A program made the translations under genes and the position numbers. Under the pieces are notes generated by a model, which was not told the DNA's origin, made no database searches, and saw only the letters and a program-made list of their open reading frames with translations. From positions 322,279 through 386,278 of the forward strand of contig NZ_KQ948666.1 in assembly GCF_001514145.1 (NCBI RefSeq): DNA of 64,000 nt. The letters are read 5' to 3'. Below, in pieces: positions 42,281 to 50,003 of the stretch. Within the stretch, counting starts at the first letter, position 1. Each line of letters begins with the position of its first letter. Source of the DNA: Streptomyces canus (lineage in GTDB: Bacteria > Actinomycetota > Actinomycetes > Streptomycetales > Streptomycetaceae).

Positions 42281-42312
42281 ACAGCTAATGATACGTAAGA
42301 ATCTTTAGCTGT
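42281..42312. promoter_or_regulatory. LysG-type operator between regulator and exporter
   Basis: ACAGCTAA (42281-42288) and TTAGCTGT (42305-42312) form a perfect 8-base inverted repeat with a 16-base AT-rich centre. It lies between the divergent lysG- and lysE-type genes and fits the dyad pattern of LysR binding sites. Confidence 0.6.
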
Positions 42313-42345
42313 ACGTGCAGTGATCGTCTCCGTACCGTCGAAGCC

Positions 42346-42963
42346 ATGCCCGCTTCCCTGTCCGCCGCTGCCGCCGGTTTCGGCACCGGCCTCTCGCTCA
42401 TCGTCGCCATCGGCGCCCAGAACGCCTTCGTCCTGCGTCAGGGGATCCGCCGCGACGCCGTCCTCGCCGTCGTCGGCATCTGCGCCCTGTCCGACGCCCT
42501 CCTCATCGCTCTCGGCGTCGGCGGCGTCGGCGCCGTGGTGGTCGCCTGGCCGGGCGCGCTGACCCTCGTCGGCTGGATCGGCGGCGGATTCCTGCTCTGC
42601 TACGGCGCCCTCGCCGCCCGCCGGGTCCTCAGGCCGGGGGAGTCGGGCCTGCGGGCGGAGGGCGAGGCGACGGGCTCCCGGAAGCGCGCGGTACTGACCT
42701 GTCTGGCCATGACCTGGCTCAACCCGCACGTCTACCTCGACACCGTGTTCCTGCTCGGATCCGTGGCCGCCGACCGCGGTCCACTGCGCTGGACCTTCGG
42801 GCTCGGTGCCGTGCTCGCCAGTCTGTGCTGGTTCGCGGCGCTCGGCTTCGGCGCCAGGCTGCTCAGCCGCTTCCTCGCCAGGCCGGCCGCCTGGCGCGTG
42901 CTCGACGGACTCGTTGCCGCCACGATGGTCGCGCTCGGCGCCACGCTGGTGGCCGGAGCGTGA
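42346..42963 (+). CDS. lysE: LysE/ArgO-family amino acid exporter
   Basis: A 205-residue membrane protein with five or six helices. The N-terminal signature GLSLIVAIGAQNAFVLRQGIRRD (in pieces) and TWLNPHVYLDTVFLLGSVA are diagnostic of LysE/ArgO exporters, which expel lysine or arginine when intracellular levels rise. The length matches the family. It is divergent from the LysG-type regulator, which would activate it on amino acid binding. The nearby saccharopine dehydrogenase suggests lysine as substrate, but arginine cannot be excluded. Confidence 0.9.
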   Translation: MPASLSAAAAGFGTGLSLIVAIGAQNAFVLRQGIRRDAVLAVVGICALSDALLIALGVGGVGAVVVAWPGALTLVGWIGGGFLLCYGALAARRVLRPGESGLRAEGEATGSRKRAVLTCLAMTWLNPHVYLDTVFLLGSVAADRGPLRWTFGLGAVLASLCWFAALGFGARLLSRFLARPAAWRVLDGLVAATMVALGATLVAGA

Positions 42964-43073
42964 CGTCATCAACGGCCGGGTCCACAAGCTGAGATACCGC
43001 GTCCCGGATTCCTGGACGGTGCTGCGATAGTGAACCCCGGATCCGTTAGATGTAACGAGCAACCAGGACACGT

Positions 43074-44369
43074 GTGGACACCGGCGAGAGCAGCACCGAA
43101 CCCAGGACACCGGCGGCGGACGAGGCGCCGCCGCCCCGGCGCGGCTGGCGTCGCTGGGCGATGGACACCCGCCCGTTGCGCATCCCGGCCTACCGCCGGC
43201 TGTGGAGCTCGACCATCGTCACGGCCGTCGGCAGCCAGCTCACCGCCGTCGCGGTGCCCAAGCAGATCTACGACATCACCGGCTCCTCGGCCTGGGTCGG
43301 CGCCGCGAGCATGGCGGGACTGCTGCCGCTGATCGTGTTCGCGCTGTGGGGCGGCGCGGTCGCCGACAGCATGGATCGCCGCAAGCTGCTGCTGATCACC
43401 AACAGCGGAATCGCCGTCACGTCCGTCCTGTTCTGGCTCCAGGCCGTCAGCGGGCTCGACTCGGTGGCGACCCTGATGGTCCTGCTCGCGGTGCAGCAGG
43501 CGTTCTGGGGCCTGAACGCTCCCGCCCGCAACGCCTCCATCGCCCGTCTGGTCCCCGAGGCACAGCTGCCCGCCGCCAACGCCCTCGGTTCCACCGTCAT
43601 GCAGACCGGCCAGGTGGTCGGTCCCCTGCTCGCGGGTGTCCTGATCCCGGTGATCGGCCTGCCCGAGCTGTACCTCATCGACGCCCTGGCGCTGTGCGTC
43701 ACGGTGTGGGCGGTGTACCGGCTGCCCTCCCTGCCGCCGCTCGCGGCCGCCGCGGCGCGTCGGGCCGGCGTCCGCGAGATCGCCGAGGGCTTCCGCTACA
43801 TCTCCGCGCACAAGGTGCTGTTGCTTTCCTTCCTCGCCGACATCATCGCCATGGTCTTCGGCATGCCCCGGGCCCTGTTCCCGCAGCTCGCCTCCGAGAC
43901 CTACGCCTCCTACGACGAGGGAGTCGCGCTGGGCCTGCTGTTCGCCGCGATCCCGATCGGGGCCGTGGTCGGCGGGCTGTTCTCAGGCGTCTTCTCACGG
44001 GCCCGTCGGCATGGCTGGATGGTCATCGGCGCGGTCGTCGCCTGGGGGGTGGCCATCACCGGCTTCGGGCTGAGCGGCAGTCTGTGGCTCGCCGTGGTGT
44101 TCCTGGCCGTGGCCGGGGTCGCCGACATGGTCTCGATGGTGTTCCGCGGGGCGATCCTGCTCTCCGCCGCGACGGACGAGATGCGTGGCCGGATGCAGGG
44201 TGTCTTCACCGTCGTCGTGGCGGGCGGCCCCCGCCTCGCCGACGTCCTGCACGGCACCGCCGGCTCGGCCTTCGGCGCCCGGCCCGCGGTCGCCGGCGGC
44301 ATCCTGGTCGTCGCCGTCATGCTGACCCTGGCCTTCACCTTCCCGGCGCTGCGCCGCTACCGCGTCTGA
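43074..44369 (+). CDS. MFS transporter (EntS-like drug or siderophore exporter type)
   Basis: A 431-residue permease with about 12 membrane helices after a 40-residue acidic/Pro-rich N-terminus. The loop motif WGGAVADSMDRRKLLL between helices 2 and 3 is the usual MFS motif A. The layout (RIPAYRRLWSSTIVTAVGSQLTAVAV, FWGLNAPARNASIARLVP, in pieces) resembles the DHA3/EntS group of exporters. No siderophore genes are nearby, so the substrate is unknown. The start is a GTG at 43074 with AGGA nearby. It is followed, in convergent orientation, by the Crp-like gene after 29 bases. Confidence 0.85.
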   Translation: MDTGESSTEPRTPAADEAPPPRRGWRRWAMDTRPLRIPAYRRLWSSTIVTAVGSQLTAVAVPKQIYDITGSSAWVGAASMAGLLPLIVFALWGGAVADSMDRRKLLLITNSGIAVTSVLFWLQAVSGLDSVATLMVLLAVQQAFWGLNAPARNASIARLVPEAQLPAANALGSTVMQTGQVVGPLLAGVLIPVIGLPELYLIDALALCVTVWAVYRLPSLPPLAAAAARRAGVREIAEGFRYISAHKVLLLSFLADIIAMVFGMPRALFPQLASETYASYDEGVALGLLFAAIPIGAVVGGLFSGVFSRARRHGWMVIGAVVAWGVAITGFGLSGSLWLAVVFLAVAGVADMVSMVFRGAILLSAATDEMRGRMQGVFTVVVAGGPRLADVLHGTAGSAFGARPAVAGGILVVAVMLTLAFTFPALRRYRV

Positions 44370-44398
44370 GACCTGGAGAGCCTCCTGGCGCCACAGCC

Positions 44399-44854
44399 CT
44401 AGAGACCACCGCGCCGGTGCGTGCCGTACTGCTCCATGAGCTTGCCCCGGGTGGTCTCCAGCCGGTGGGCGAGGATCTCGGCGACGCTGCGGACCAGGAT
44501 CATGCCGAGCTGCTGGTCCTCCTCGCACAGCCGGAGCACCGCCGCGGCGTCGAACTCGTGGGCCCGCACGGGGCTGAAGGCCTCCGCGCCGAAGTCCCAC
44601 CGGTAGGGCGGGAACAGCCAGGACCAGCCGAGGAGGTCGCCCGAGCCGAGTCCGCCGACCGTGACCCGGTGGTGCGCGGTCACCTGCTGGGTCAGTGAGA
44701 CCGCTCCGGAGCGGATGACCCAGAAGCGGTCGGCCGTGCCGCCCGCCTCGAAGATGTGGAAGTCCTCGGGGAAGGAGACCTCCTTGGCGAGCGTCATCAG
44801 GCTCTGGCGCTGCGGCTGCGGCAGTGCGGTCAGCAGTTTTATCGCTTTGGTCAT
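44399..44854 (-). CDS. Crp-like cyclic nucleotide-binding domain protein
   Basis: A 151-residue protein made almost entirely of a cyclic nucleotide-binding fold: FPEDFHIFEAGGTADRFWVI, GAVSLTQQV, LGSGDLLGWSWLFPPYRWDFGAEA (in pieces) and a C-terminal helix. There is no helix-turn-helix, so it is a sensor or regulator of other proteins rather than a DNA-binding factor. I choose the ATG at 44854, with GAGGAG nine bases upstream; a longer start at 44905 lacks one. Its upstream region contains the terminator of the neighbouring pseudogene. Confidence 0.78.
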   Translation of the reverse strand: MTKAIKLLTALPQPQRQSLMTLAKEVSFPEDFHIFEAGGTADRFWVIRSGAVSLTQQVTAHHRVTVGGLGSGDLLGWSWLFPPYRWDFGAEAFSPVRAHEFDAAAVLRLCEEDQQLGMILVRSVAEILAHRLETTRGKLMEQYGTHRRGGL

Positions 44855-44964
44855 GACGCGGGGCTCCTCGCCGGCGATGGATTCCGGTGTTGTGCCTACG
44901 CCCATTTCAGCGGCTGCCGCCGTCCGGGGCACCTCGGCGGAGGTGAGGATCTGGTCAGGGCATG

Positions 44965-45001
44965 AAAAAGCCCTGGCTGGACGGGGGAGGCCAGCCAGGG
45001 C
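44965..45001 (-). terminator. Rho-independent terminator downstream of the decarboxylase pseudogene
   Basis: An 11-base perfect stem, GCCCTGGCTGG (44970-44980) with CCAGCCAGGGC (44991-45001), has a 10-base loop. On the minus strand it is followed directly by TTTTT (44969-44965), the textbook layout. It lies about 110 bases past the stop at 45113. Confidence 0.75.
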
Positions 45002-45112
45002 AGACAGAGGTGGTGTCGGAGGACGGTATGTCGACCCCGTCACCACGTATGAATGAACCGTAAACCATCCATGGCGATTTCGCGCAATCGAAACCGAGGC
45101 GCGTGACCGGTT

Positions 45113-46590
45113 TCACTCGGCGGACGCGTTTACCACCCTGATCGTCTCCAACTCCGCGTCGGCGGGATCGGGCAGGTTCATGCCCGCGGCCAACCCGGTC
45201 CGCAGACATTCCAGCACGGGCTCGGTCAGCAGTTCACCGGGCAGCACGGCCGGGATCCCCGGCGAGTACGGCGTGATCATCTCGGCCGCGATCCGCCCGG
45301 CGGCCTCGGCGACCGGCACGTTCGCGGCCGGACCGAAGAACGCGTCCCGGGGAAGCCTGGCCTGCTCCATCCGCAGCTCGGACGGCGGCGGTACCTCCAC
45401 CCGCGGGGCCGGGCCCAACTCCGGCGCCGCCCGGGCGAGATCCCTGAGCGCCTCGAGCAACTCGTCGGTCGTCTCCTCGTCGTCGCCGTGGGTGATCTGC
45501 ATCCCGATCCGGCGGTGGTCCGTGAGATGGGCGTCGATGTGCCGGTGCTCGCGCAGCCAGTCCGCGGCCTGGAACCCCGTGATCCCGAGCCCGTCGAGGT
45601 CGATGACACCGGGCAGCGGATCGAAGTCGTCGGCCAGGCCGGGCCCGCAGAAGTCGTCGCGGTCGTCGACGTTCATCCCGTCGATCTCCTCGATCGCGGA
45701 ATGGACCCGTGCCGCGAGATCCAGTGCCCCGCCCATCAACTCCTTGCCCCGCAGCGCCATCTGTCGGCGCCAGCCGTCCAGACCGGCGTACAGCAGCACC
45801 GAGGGACTGGTGGTGCCCAGCAGGTCGGCGCGCATCTTCAGCAGATCCGGCGGGACGAGGTCACCCCGCAGAGGGAACACCGACCCCTGCTCGAAACCGC
45901 TGCCCATCTTGTGGATGCTGGTCACACAGATGTCGGCGCCCGCGTCCATGGCCCAGGACGGCAGATCGGGATGGAAGGGCAGGTGCGCGCCCCACGCCTC
46001 GTCCACGACCAGCGGGACCGAACGGCGGTGGCAGACCTCGGCGATGTCCCCGAGCCGCGCAACTGCCGTAGGGCGTCGGGCTGGTGACCAGGGCGCCCTT
46101 CGCGTCGGGATGGGCTTCGAAGGCCCGCTCGTACTCCGCGGCGGACGGCGGGTGCGCCAGGTGGCGTTCGGCGTCCCACCGCGGCTCGATCCAGACCGGC
46201 TCGATCCCCGACAGGATCAGCCCGGACACCACCGACTTGTGGGCGTCCCGCCCGATCAGCAAGTTTCTCGTGCGGACCCGCGACGGCCAGCATCGCCGCC
46301 TTCACCGAGAGGGAACTCCCGCACGTGGTGAAGCACGTGTGCTCGGCGTGCACGGCGTCGGCCATCAGCTCCTCGGCCCGCTCCAGCACCCGCCCCCGGG
46401 TCAGCCGGTCGTCCGGACCGCCCGAGGCCAGTACATCCCCGAGGAAGACCGCGTCACCCAGCGTCTCCCGAACCGCCGGGTCGGCCCCACGGGCCTGTTT
46501 GTGCCCCGGCGGTGTGAAGGACAGCTGTCCCCGGCGGTGGTAGTCGGCCAGAGCTTCCAGAACGGGTGCTTGGGTGTGGTCGACAGTCAT
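45113..46590 (-). pseudogene. Orn/Lys/Arg decarboxylase-like PLP enzyme, broken by two frameshifts
   Basis: The coding sequence of a fold-type I PLP decarboxylase is split across three frames. The first piece starts at ATG 46590 and reads to about 46262 (LSFTPPGHKQARGADP, TCFTTCGSSLSVKAAML). A single extra base near 46261 shifts to the second piece (LLIGRDAHKSVVSGLILSG to TSPTPYG, about 46260-46065). A second shift near 46061-46066 leads to the third piece (IAEVCHRRSVPLVVDEAWGA to the stop), which carries the PLP lysine in TSIHKMGSGFEQGS. Apart from these sites each piece is well conserved, so the loss is recent or a sequencing error. Intact homologues decarboxylate lysine, arginine or ornithine to polyamine precursors. 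Confidence 0.8.
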
Positions 46591-46648
46591 GGCCCCCGGG
46601 TGCCCGGCCCGGACGTCCGTCAAGCAGTCCGCACCGGGCCCCCGATGG

Positions 46649-46858
46649 TCAGCGGCTGCCCGGCCTGACCACCTCGTCCAGCACCCTGACCACGGCCTCG
46701 TAGGCCAGGGTGCGTACGGCGGCGTCCCCGGCGGCCTCCGGATCGGTGGGCCGCAACTCCTCGCTCCGCGCCCGCCAGGACCGCTCCTCCTCCGCAGCAC
46801 AGGCCCGGGCGCGCTGGATCCGGCGCAGCAGTTCATCTGAGTCCACGACATCCGTCAT
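46649..46858 (-). CDS. Small conserved protein of unknown function
   Basis: A 69-residue acidic protein (MTDVVDSDELLRRIQRARAC, then AAEEERSWRARSEELRPTDPE) predicted to be mostly helical with a coiled-coil-like charge pattern. No domain is recognised. The ATG at 46858 is preceded by a weak GGACGG. It lies just ahead of the decarboxylase pseudogene on the same strand with a 58-base gap, so it may belong to that transcript. Codon use fits a real Streptomyces gene, but the coding call is moderate. Confidence 0.6.
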   Translation of the reverse strand: MTDVVDSDELLRRIQRARACAAEEERSWRARSEELRPTDPEAAGDAAVRTLAYEAVVRVLDEVVRPGSR

Positions 46859-47066
46859 ACCGTCCGCGTACCCCGGGAACGCGATCGAATGGCCGAACGT
46901 CCCGTCCGAAACAGGGAGGTTTGACCGGGCGCAGAGAGGTCAGCCGCTACTAGAGGCTCACGGGGAAAGCGCACCGTACAGGGGCACCGTGTCCGTGGGT
47001 CGAGCCGGGCCCGGCCTCCGCTGCATGACCCAAGAGCCAGTCGATTCATCGATCAGGAGCCACCTC

Positions 47067-47510
47067 ATGTGCGAGGAGCACAGGGCCGAAGCCACCCCCG
47101 AACTCGCCGTCGCGCACCCGCGCGCCCGGTCACGGCCGTGCCGGCCGGCCGAGGCACGCCGGGCGGTCGAGCGGGCCGTGTCCGAGAGCTGCCGCTCCAC
47201 GCACACCTCGTGCGACGCGCAGGCCCTCTCCGACGCGCTGCTCGTCGCCTCGGAACTCACCACCAACGCGATCCTGCACGGCGGCGGCATCACCGACTTC
47301 CACGTCGATGTCGGGGGCCGGGGCGTGTGCCTGTCGGTGAGCGACCGCAGCGCCGAGCTGCCGGTCGCCAAGGAGCCCGTCGACCCGCAGGGCAGGTGGC
47401 GGCCCGGCGGTCACGGCTGGCCGATCGTCTGCCGGCTGGCCCGCGACGTCCGCGTGACCGACCTGCCTTCGGGCGGGAAGTGCATCACCGCCGTGGTGCC
47501 CCTGAGCTGA
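47067..47510 (+). CDS. ATP-binding anti-sigma-type regulator (RsbW-like)
   Basis: A 147-residue single-domain GHKL ATPase of the anti-sigma/serine kinase type. The N box is SELTTNAILHGG (about 70-82), the G1 Asp sits in VSDRSAE, and the G2 region is GGHGWPIVCRLA. It would bind and inhibit a SigB/SigF-class factor, or phosphorylate an anti-anti-sigma protein. The sigma factor gene begins 204 bases downstream on the same strand, its natural partner by position. The ATG at 47067 has AGGAG seven bases upstream; a longer frame from 47025 has no such site. A Cys-rich start (MCEEHRAE) is unusual. Confidence 0.82.
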   Translation: MCEEHRAEATPELAVAHPRARSRPCRPAEARRAVERAVSESCRSTHTSCDAQALSDALLVASELTTNAILHGGGITDFHVDVGGRGVCLSVSDRSAELPVAKEPVDPQGRWRPGGHGWPIVCRLARDVRVTDLPSGGKCITAVVPLS

Positions 47511-47714
47511 TCCGACACCTCTGTGGAAGCCGCCGGAAACGGAGTTTCGACAGCGGAGTTTGAGCCCCGTACAGCAGGGCAGACGCAGTTTCGTGCTTCG
47601 GACCGGAGGCGCGCCAGCGGGAGCTGCATGGCTGCTGCGGGCCCCTCTTCGGCGGTCCCGGCAGCATTCCTCCCGCGGTCATTCCCTGAACCCGTTCTTC
47701 AGGAGCGAATCCGC

Positions 47715-48572
47715 ATGCTCACCGACACGTCGACCAGCCGTCCCACCCAGGACCGCCCCACCACCGCCGGCAGGCGGCGGCACGACGACGCCCCCGACAC
47801 CATGGCCCTCTTCGCCCGGCTGGCCGGGCTGGAGGAAGGCCCCGAGCGCGACGCCCTGCGTGACGAGCTCGTCACCGCCTGGCTGCCCATGGCCCACCGC
47901 ATCGCCGGCCGGTTCCGCGACCGCGGCGAATCTCTGGAGGACCTGCGCCAGGTCGCGGCCCTCGGGCTCGTGAAGGCCATCGACCGGTTCGAACCGGAAC
48001 GCGGGGCCTTCGAGAGCTACGCCGTGCCCACCATCACCGGCGAGGTCAAGCGCCACTTCCGGGACCGCATGTGGGCCCTCAGGGTGCCCCGCCGCGTACA
48101 GGAACTGCGCAACAAGGTGCGGGTGGCCCGGCGCGAGCTCACCCAGAACCCCGGTTCCCCCGAACCGACGCCCGCCGACCTCGCCGCCCACACCGGCCTG
48201 ACCGAGGACGAGGTCACCACCGGCCTGGAGGCCCTCGAAAGCTTCAGCACCCTGTCCCTGGACGCCGAGCTCTCGGCCGGCGACGACGGCTACAGCCTGG
48301 CCGACACCCTGGGCGCGCCCGACACGTCGTACGACGTCGTGGTCGACCGCGAATCGGCCAAGGAGGGCCTGCGTCGGCTGCCCGAGCGCGAGCGCGCCAT
48401 TCTCTACATGCGTTTCTTCGAGGACATGACACAGAGCCGCATCGCCGATCAGCTCGGCATCTCGCAGATGCACGTCTCCCGGCTCATCAGCCGCAGCTGC
48501 GCGCGCGTGCGCGACGAGGCGCTTGCCGACCGGGCGCGGCGGCAGGCCGCAGACGGGCCGGGCGAGGCATGA
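47715..48572 (+). CDS. SigB/SigF/SigG-class RNA polymerase sigma factor
   Basis: A 285-residue group 3 sigma factor. Region 2 is clear (RGESLEDLRQVAALGLVKAIDRF then GAFESYAVPTITGEVKRHFRDR), region 3 follows, and region 4 contains RLPERERAILYMRFFEDMTQ and SRIADQLGISQMHVSRLISR. These match the Streptomyces SigB/SigF/SigG family that controls osmotic, oxidative and developmental genes. Region 1.1 is absent. The ATG at 47715 has AGGAG nine bases upstream. The preceding anti-sigma-type gene suggests post-translational control. Three SigB-type promoter matches in the window are candidate targets. No specific paralogue can be assigned. Confidence 0.92.
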   Translation: MLTDTSTSRPTQDRPTTAGRRRHDDAPDTMALFARLAGLEEGPERDALRDELVTAWLPMAHRIAGRFRDRGESLEDLRQVAALGLVKAIDRFEPERGAFESYAVPTITGEVKRHFRDRMWALRVPRRVQELRNKVRVARRELTQNPGSPEPTPADLAAHTGLTEDEVTTGLEALESFSTLSLDAELSAGDDGYSLADTLGAPDTSYDVVVDRESAKEGLRRLPERERAILYMRFFEDMTQSRIADQLGISQMHVSRLISRSCARVRDEALADRARRQAADGPGEA

Positions 48573-48696
48573 GCTCACGAGGAGTGAGCCCGATGCCGAT
48601 ACCCGACCCCGCGTTCCCGCGCGCGCGACCGACCGAGTGACCGCACTCCGTGTGACCGCCCGCCAGGACGGCATCCGGACTACCAGGGGGGTCTAC

Positions 48697-49530
48697 ATGA
48701 CCGCGAGTTCCACGGCACAGACCGGCCGGATGGAGGCCAGGCGCGCGGCGCGCGGTTCCGTCATGGAGGGTGCCGCCCGCGCGGGTTTCACCGCCCGTGG
48801 AGTGATCTATCTACTGGTCGGTGTACTGGCCCTGCAGATCGCCTTCGGCGACGGTGGGCGCCAGGCCGACCGGGGCGGCGCGCTCGCCGCCCTCGCCGAC
48901 AAACCGTTCGGTTCCGTCGTCCTGTGGGCGCTGGGCATCGGGCTCGTCGGCATGGCCCTGTGGCGACTGTCCGAGGTGGTGTTCGGCTCGGTCGGTCCTG
49001 ACGGCCGTAAAGCCACGAAACGGCTGCTGTCGGCGGCCCGCTGCGTCTTCTACGCGTTCGTCGCCTACTCCGTGCTGTCCTTCGCCGCCGGCTCCGGCAG
49101 CGGAGGATCGAGCGACAAACAGTCCAAGGACATCACCGCCCGGGCCCTGGAGTGGCCCGCGGGGCAGTGGCTCGTGGGCGCCGCGGGCGTCGGCGTCGCG
49201 GTGGCCGGTGTGTGGATCGCCGCACAGGCGCTGCGCAGGTCTTTCCACGACAAGCTCAAGCTCGGCCAGATGGGCCCGCGGGTCAGGAGGCTGGTCGATG
49301 TGACGGGTGTCGGCGGCGGAACGGCGCGTGGAGTGGTGTTCACCGCTGCGGGCGCGTTCGCCGTCCGCGCCGCGGTCGACTACGAGCCCAAGAAGGCGAA
49401 GGGCCTCGACGACACGCTCCGCTCGTTCGCCGAGACACCCCTCGGACCGTGGCTGCTCGTCCTGGTCGCGGCGGGTCTGGTGCTGTTCGGGGTGTTCTCG
49501 TTCGCGATGGCCCGCTGGCGGAGGGTCTGA
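48697..49530 (+). CDS. DUF1206 integral membrane protein
   Basis: A 277-residue protein with six predicted membrane helices in three pairs, each pair containing a DUF1206 repeat: ARAGFTARGVIYLLVGVLALQ, AARCVFYAFVAYSVLS and GVGGGTARGVVFTAAGAFAV. The function of DUF1206 is unknown; in actinobacteria it often sits beside stress regulators. The ATG at 48697 has AGGGGG upstream. It lies 124 bases after the sigma factor on the same strand and is followed by a small conserved gene. Membership of the sigma regulon is plausible but not shown. Confidence 0.85.
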   Translation: MTASSTAQTGRMEARRAARGSVMEGAARAGFTARGVIYLLVGVLALQIAFGDGGRQADRGGALAALADKPFGSVVLWALGIGLVGMALWRLSEVVFGSVGPDGRKATKRLLSAARCVFYAFVAYSVLSFAAGSGSGGSSDKQSKDITARALEWPAGQWLVGAAGVGVAVAGVWIAAQALRRSFHDKLKLGQMGPRVRRLVDVTGVGGGTARGVVFTAAGAFAVRAAVDYEPKKAKGLDDTLRSFAETPLGPWLLVLVAAGLVLFGVFSFAMARWRRV

Positions 49531-49558
49531 TCTGCGTGACACGGGGAACCCGAGGGGC

Positions 49559-49993
49559 ATGAACGAACCCGAGCTTCCGCCCGACGGTAGGCCCGTGGAC
49601 GTCTACCTGAACCTGTTGCGCATCCGCATGGCCTCGGAGGACTACGAGACGCTGCTCGACGTGGTCCGCCCGGTCCTGCGGGCGATCGAGGAACAACAGC
49701 TGCCCGCGTTGGACTTCGCGCTGGAGGACAGCCAGCAGGAGGGGCTGCCCCAGGTGGTCCGCGACGAGGCCGCCCTGGTCATCGCCACCGCCGTGACCGG
49801 CCGACTGGACAACAAGGTGATCGAACTCCATGTCGACGAGGGCACCAGCCCGATCCGGGTGGTCACCGACGCGGACACCGCAGAGGACCCGGTCCGCCTC
49901 GGGGAGATCGCCGACTACATCCGCGAACGCCGTCGGCTCGACGACGAACTGCGCGGCATCGCCGAGGTGAGCGGTCTGCCCACGGACCTCTGA
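49559..49993 (+). CDS. Conserved protein of unknown function downstream of DUF1206
   Basis: A 144-residue soluble acidic protein (MNEPELPPDGRPVDVYLNLL, then ALEDSQQEGLPQVVRDEAAL). No domain is recognised and no catalytic motif is visible. The start ATG at 49559 has GAGGGG immediately upstream and a GGGGAA somewhat farther back, so the exact start is a little uncertain. It begins 28 bases after DUF1206 and is probably in the same operon. It ends 10 bases from the stop of the convergent FUSC gene. Confidence 0.65.
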   Translation: MNEPELPPDGRPVDVYLNLLRIRMASEDYETLLDVVRPVLRAIEEQQLPALDFALEDSQQEGLPQVVRDEAALVIATAVTGRLDNKVIELHVDEGTSPIRVVTDADTAEDPVRLGEIADYIRERRRLDDELRGIAEVSGLPTDL

Positions 49994-50003
49994 GCACCGC
50001 GCC

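Noticed and set aside
43074..44369. Siderophore exporter EntS by name
   Set aside because: Only the fold resembles EntS; there are no siderophore synthesis genes in the window.
44855..44905. Longer start for the Crp-like protein
   Set aside because: The ATG at 44905 has no ribosome site, and the cyclic nucleotide fold begins after 44854.
46868..46875. GGGGTAC on the minus strand before the 69-residue protein, as a SigB-type promoter
   Set aside because: No GNNT lies at 14-16 bases upstream, and the motif is very close to the start codon.
47025..47066. Longer start for the first anti-sigma-type ATPase
   Set aside because: No ribosome site precedes the ATG at 47025, while AGGAG is well placed for 47067.
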